From Lottia gigantea (taxonomy: Eukaryota > Mollusca > Gastropoda > Lottiidae): DNA of 64,000 nucleotides. The stretch lies in assembly GCF_000327385.1 (NCBI RefSeq), contig NW_008708943.1, positions 2,321,364 to 2,385,363 on the forward strand, given 5' to 3'. Below, one piece after another: positions 60,324 to 64,000 of this stretch. How positions within the stretch are numbered: position 1 is the stretch's first letter; the number at the start of each line of letters is the position of its first letter. Under the pieces are notes generated by a model. The model did no database searches, had not been told where the DNA came from, and saw only the letters and a list, made by a program, of their open reading frames with translations. Made by a program: the position numbers and the translations under genes.

Positions 60324-62909
60324 ATGAAAACACTTCTCCGGAACGTTTTTTTGATTTTACTGGGACTACTAGCGTTTTCTAACGCTTTAATATTGCATCA
60401 CTATGACTATAATGGAAAATCTCTATTAAATGAAACGAGAAATATACTTTTTAATGGATTGACCAATTCAACTAGGTTAAGGAGAAATGTGGGTGTACAA
60501 CTTGCTCTTGAGCTACCACCATCCGATAAAAGTCATTCAAGATATAAAAGAGGTAAGTCAAAATTTCAAGTCTTTTTGGATATTTAGACAGCTGGTCGTG
60601 CTCGACTTCATATCGCCATAACAGGAACACGCGAATAACTATCATATTTCATAATCGAGCATGCCCCGTCGTAAGGGTGGGGTCAGCAAGTGAGAATTAA
60701 GCCCCTGCAAAACTTTCTTCAGTTCAGCAGAGACAGATTCAATTACAGAATCTTTATACAAAATCAAAAAGATAAAGATTTTGATGCATTTTTAGCACCT
60801 CAAAATTGTTCTCTGTCTGGGCCTTAATTCTTCAAATTTTCTCAATACAAAATCTGAGCCCCACCACCAATTCATTCCTGGCGACGGGGCTGAATCGAGC
60901 TATAGGCTAATCGTTATTTTCCCCTTCGTTTCGATGTTTTAATTCACTGTACTAAAAACATTGTACTACTGATTCAAATTGCGGAATGTGTAGAAGAATA
61001 TGAAACGAAATAATTTTTTCACGATAACAAAGGCCTGCTATTTGTCAACTTTTCATAATGTTAAATATGTTACAAAATGATATTATACGTAACAATTTCA
61101 CCTTAACTGTAGACCTAATTATTATAAATTTAGCTTATAAGCAATTGAATTTGATTTTGACGGATTGCCAAGCCTTACTTCTCCACAGCTACTTTTTTCT
61201 GATCTAACTGAACAACCAAGAAACTAATCATATTTAATGAAAAAACTCTATGCCCCATAAAGTAGGTCTACATATTGATACTGAATAAGCTTGTCCGTTT
61301 TATAATTTTAGTTCCGGCGAAGAGTAAAACGAAAAAGCCTGTTGATGAAGTCAAGATACATAAGAAAGAGAAACAAATTAAAAGAGCTAAACCTGTTCTT
61401 AGTATAAAAAGGGAGGTGGAAATAAAGACCAAATCAAAAAATGACACAGCATTGAACCAAGTGGTGAAAAGTAAGACTTTCATCATATTAGGAAGGAGAG
61501 CCCAGTTATAATTACGGAATGCAGTAGCGTGCGTGACCATAATGTCCTTTTTAGTATCACTAGATCCTACTTTTACATATGATAGTATAGTTCCCAACAA
61601 TAAAGGTTTTAAGTAGCTGTTTAGAGATTTTGCTTGTTGTTATCAGAATGCCAGTTTTGATCTAAGACTGTATTACTATTGAAATATTTAGGTGAAGGAG
61701 AAATTGGAGTGTCATTTACAACCATCTTGATTATCGTGGTGATTATTGTTTGTTGTTGCAGGTAAATAGTCTAACTTTCTTTATAATAAACAATATTTCT
61801 TCCATTTAATTTGAACCAGAAAAACTTCTTCTTCGGGTAGTTGCAACTTGTCTTGAAAGATAATAACACTTCATAAATATTCCAGGATACAACCAATGTA
61901 AAGCAAGGTCGTCCCAGAGTTATAGTACCAGTGGCGTATTTAGGCTGAAATTATTGGGCCATGCATTTTTTCAAAATTCGACATATTAAGTCGAAAATGG
62001 CTGGGAATTACGTTCGTGTAAACTATGTTATTTCCATGTAAATGAAATGAAATGAATGGGGTTTTACGTCCTACTTTGCACCATGTGGTCTAATGAAGAC
62101 GTGCAACGCCATGCATCACTGTCAGGTGGGAGGAAACCGGGTTGAAAAAAATTCGAAGGTATTATCTCGACCTTTGCCGGCATTGAACACTGTACCTTCA
62201 TGTTAGCAAGCAAGCATCTAACTCACTGAGCCACCGCGGATCCCATTTATTCCACGTAAGAACCATACGTAATTAGTATGTCGGATACTCGTCATTAAGA
62301 GTAAAATGCTGCTTTCATATATTCTACCATCTTTTATTTGCAGGTCAAAATCAGATAGAACGATAAAGGTAATAATTATTTTTAATCAAAATTAAAAATT
62401 CATTTTTTATTTAATTTTTTTGGTTTGGTAATGTTTGGTTTGATTTTTTTAATTCATGAAAATAATACGCAGAGTGGGGGTGAAGAAAAACACCCAATTA
62501 TTTCATTTTATACCAATTGGTCAGATAACATTGTTTATGTAATTTTGTGCAGGAGATAGAGAAGGAGAAGGAGAATCAAAGGAAGGAGAAGCAAAAGAAG
62601 GACAAGGAAAATAAACATAAGGAAAAGAAAGAGAAAAAGAAAAAGAAAAAGGATGAAACAAATGTAAAACCAATACAAACTTTTAACACGAATAGAATGG
62701 GACAAAATATGGGACAGATGGGACAGATGGGACATATGCAACAAATGTCACAACTTTTACAATTACAACAAATGGGAAGCGGGAAAATGGATATGGAAGC
62801 GATTAGAAAGATGGAGGAAGAATTGATAGGCCTACAAAATGCAGAAATAATAGCAGAAAAAAGGAGGAAAATTCTTATGAATAACATGATGATGTCTTCC
62901 TATCAATAA
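60324..62909 (+). CDS. gene F: type I membrane protein with Lys/Glu and Met/Gln-rich tail
   Basis: Five exons join in frame (279 aa): 60324-60552, 61312-61470, 61692-61761, 62344-62368, 62553-62909. The signal peptide (FLILLGLLAFSNA) precedes HHYDYNG, sequons NET (36-38) and NST (48-50), and furin-type RLRR at 51-54. Exon 2 is Lys-rich and shares KSKNDTA with gene E. The transmembrane segment is about 138-152. The tail starts with a 25-bp exon (SKSDRTIK), then a long charged stretch and MGQMGQMGHMQQ repeats, probably helical near the C-terminus. The KQPSVNN/KRIKR exon of D and E is absent. The last three exons mirror gene A in phase and type. AATAAA overlaps the stop (62905-62910), with another at 63019-63024. 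Confidence 0.83.
61930..61965. mobile_element. fragment with CAGTGGCGTA end
   Basis: 'ccagtggcgtatttaggc' and 'attattgggcca' match the left end of the 49.5-kb short element. The remainder does not match. Confidence 0.3.
62040..62247 (-). mobile_element. tRNA-derived SINE, minus strand, gene F intron 3
   Basis: Reading the minus strand from 62247, 'ggtggctcagtgagttaga' is a pol III A box and 'gtgttcaatgccggc' a degenerate B box at proper spacing. A body with the string complementary to 'gtgggaggaaaccgggtt' follows and ends near the A-rich 'aatgaaatgaaatg' tract. It is GC-richer than the surrounding intron. Confidence 0.65.
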
Positions 62910-63135
62910 ACTTATGAACCATGGTCATATTTCTTCATATAGGTCTACATCTTTGTATAATTTTATTTGTATTTTGGTCCAATATAAGCTTACTTTTGGC
63001 TAAAAACTTTATAGAGGAAATAAAATTTTGTAATGAATTGAAAGGGATTATAACAATAGTTAAAGGACAGGATGTGGAACAGGGTGATTCAGTCTATTAC
63101 TTACACATCATCAACGGATAATCAAAATAAAAAGT

Positions 63136-63301
63136 CTCTTAAAAAGACGACTAGTTAACATAAATTTCAAACTTAGATAATTATGGATACACTTGGATTT
63201 AAAAGCTTAAATTTGGACGGTAAACTGGGAACATTATTACTGATTAGTTTAGCGGACCAAGGTATCATTTACACCCGGCTATGCCGCAATTCTCCCTTTA
63301 A
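63136..63301. mobile_element. R2 element, right half
   Basis: 'aaaaagacgactagttaaca', 'tggacggtaaactgggaaca' and the TCTCCCT-TTAA end match the R2 family. Diverged, with the left half missing. Confidence 0.55.
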
Positions 63302-63636
63302 TAAATGAATGACAAATTGTGGGACAGCAAACCGAAAGTACAACAATATGAAAATATAAATCTGACAGCCTGTGGGTACGCTGTTCCACAATTCGGCATT
63401 ATTAGGCCTACCAAGATACGTGGGTGCTACCTGGCCAATGTTGGGAATTTAAGATAAACCTACCCGAATTCAACCCAAGCACCTTAAGCACCGGCAGCAT
63501 TAATGTTTATATTCTACAATATATGCTACCAGTGCTTATGCCTTAAGGAACGTGGGGCCAACAAATCTGACTTTTTTAGTAGACGATGATAAACTCTCGA
63601 GTAGGCTACAAAGTAACTGTGAAGAGATTTAATCAG

Positions 63637-63801
63637 GGGCCTTATTCTCGAAAACTTAACTAAAATAAAATCAAGATTTTAAGAAATACAGTTATCTGAT
63701 TGGATAATAAAACTGAATTTAAAATTGATTTTAGTGATTGACCAATCAGATCACTGGAACACTAAAATCATTTTAGGTTAAGTTTTCGAGAATAAGGTCC
63801 C
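63637..63801. mobile_element. short TIR element, about 165 bp
   Basis: The left end 'gggccttattctcgaaaact' and right end 'agttttcgagaataaggtcc' are nearly perfect inverted repeats, with a second inner pair around 'ctgattgg' and 'ccaatcag'. No ORF. Confidence 0.75.
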
Positions 63802-63945
63802 AGGACATCAACTCAAGAGACTGAGTAGGCCGCAGTAGGAGCCTAGAAATATTTAGCCTATTTTCTTTTTCTTCCATAGCTTCATATATTAAAAAGTTGC
63901 CGGTAACTGAAACCAAACCAATATATTCATTAGTTTGTTTTGCAG

Positions 63946-64000
63946 AGGAATTACAGGATTTGATACTTGGGCAATATTGTATCGATGCCAAAAAATGGAA
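63946..64000 (+). CDS. possible internal exon cut by the window edge
   Basis: The acceptor-like 'tagtttgttttgcag' is followed by sequence open in two frames to the window end; one reads GITGFDTWAILYRCQKME. The minus strand is also open here. No family is recognised, and 55 bp is too short to decide. Confidence 0.2.

Noticed and set aside
62576-62887. Hydrophobic minus-strand frames opposite gene F's last exon
   Set aside because: Complement of Lys/Glu codons yields Phe/Leu/Ser-rich frames. The + strand exon fits the gene.
63773-63991. 72-residue minus-strand frame at the right edge
   Set aside because: Its C-terminal half runs through a TIR element and its start has no context.

Overview
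This is an intron-rich, visibly AT-rich metazoan nuclear segment. Small consensus GT/AG exons, tRNA-derived SINEs, many short terminal-inverted-repeat (TIR) elements, a compact AREL1 ortholog and a WSC-domain membrane protein suggest a lophotrochozoan, probably a mollusc. That placement is inference; no species-specific marker was recognised. All supported genes lie on the + strand.

Layout. (1) 1-0.8 kb: the last coding exon and poly(A) signal of an unrecognised gene. (2) 0.8-16.9 kb: gene-poor DNA with AT-rich and 39-bp tandem repeats, several TIR elements with TTAA ends, and a possible AREL1 promoter near 11.4-11.9 kb. (3) 16.9-31.1 kb: AREL1, a HECT E3 ligase with a filamin repeat, read as 16 phase-consistent coding exons (766 aa), with a long 3' UTR. 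(4) 33.2-62.9 kb: six consecutive genes (A-F) for type I single-pass membrane proteins. A (484 aa) carries two WSC domains. B (301 aa), C (181), D (144), E (229) and F (279) have no recognisable ectodomain.

The six genes share a plan: a signal peptide exon ending in phase 1; a basic region with an R-X-[K/R]-R furin-type site; one transmembrane segment on an exon ending in phase 2; and a variable, charged or nearly absent cytoplasmic tail. They also share a promoter block (paired TGACGT/CRE-like motifs 50-170 bp upstream of the start) and a 5' leader (CAAC..AA..ATGG) that encodes a very short uORF in several copies. The set looks like one tandemly duplicated, co-regulated family that I cannot match to a named one. 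E looks like a hybrid: its promoter and exons 1-2 are F-type, its exons 3-5 and 3' flank are D-type, and it sits between D and F, as expected of an unequal crossover.

The cluster is rich in non-coding structure. A foldback element with about 30-bp TIRs and 9-bp target duplications occurs about seven times between 41 and 59.5 kb, including one insertion whose empty site survives in a paralog. Introns carry 17-, 23-, 38- and 44-bp minisatellites. No rRNA, canonical tRNA, CRISPR or viral element was recognised.
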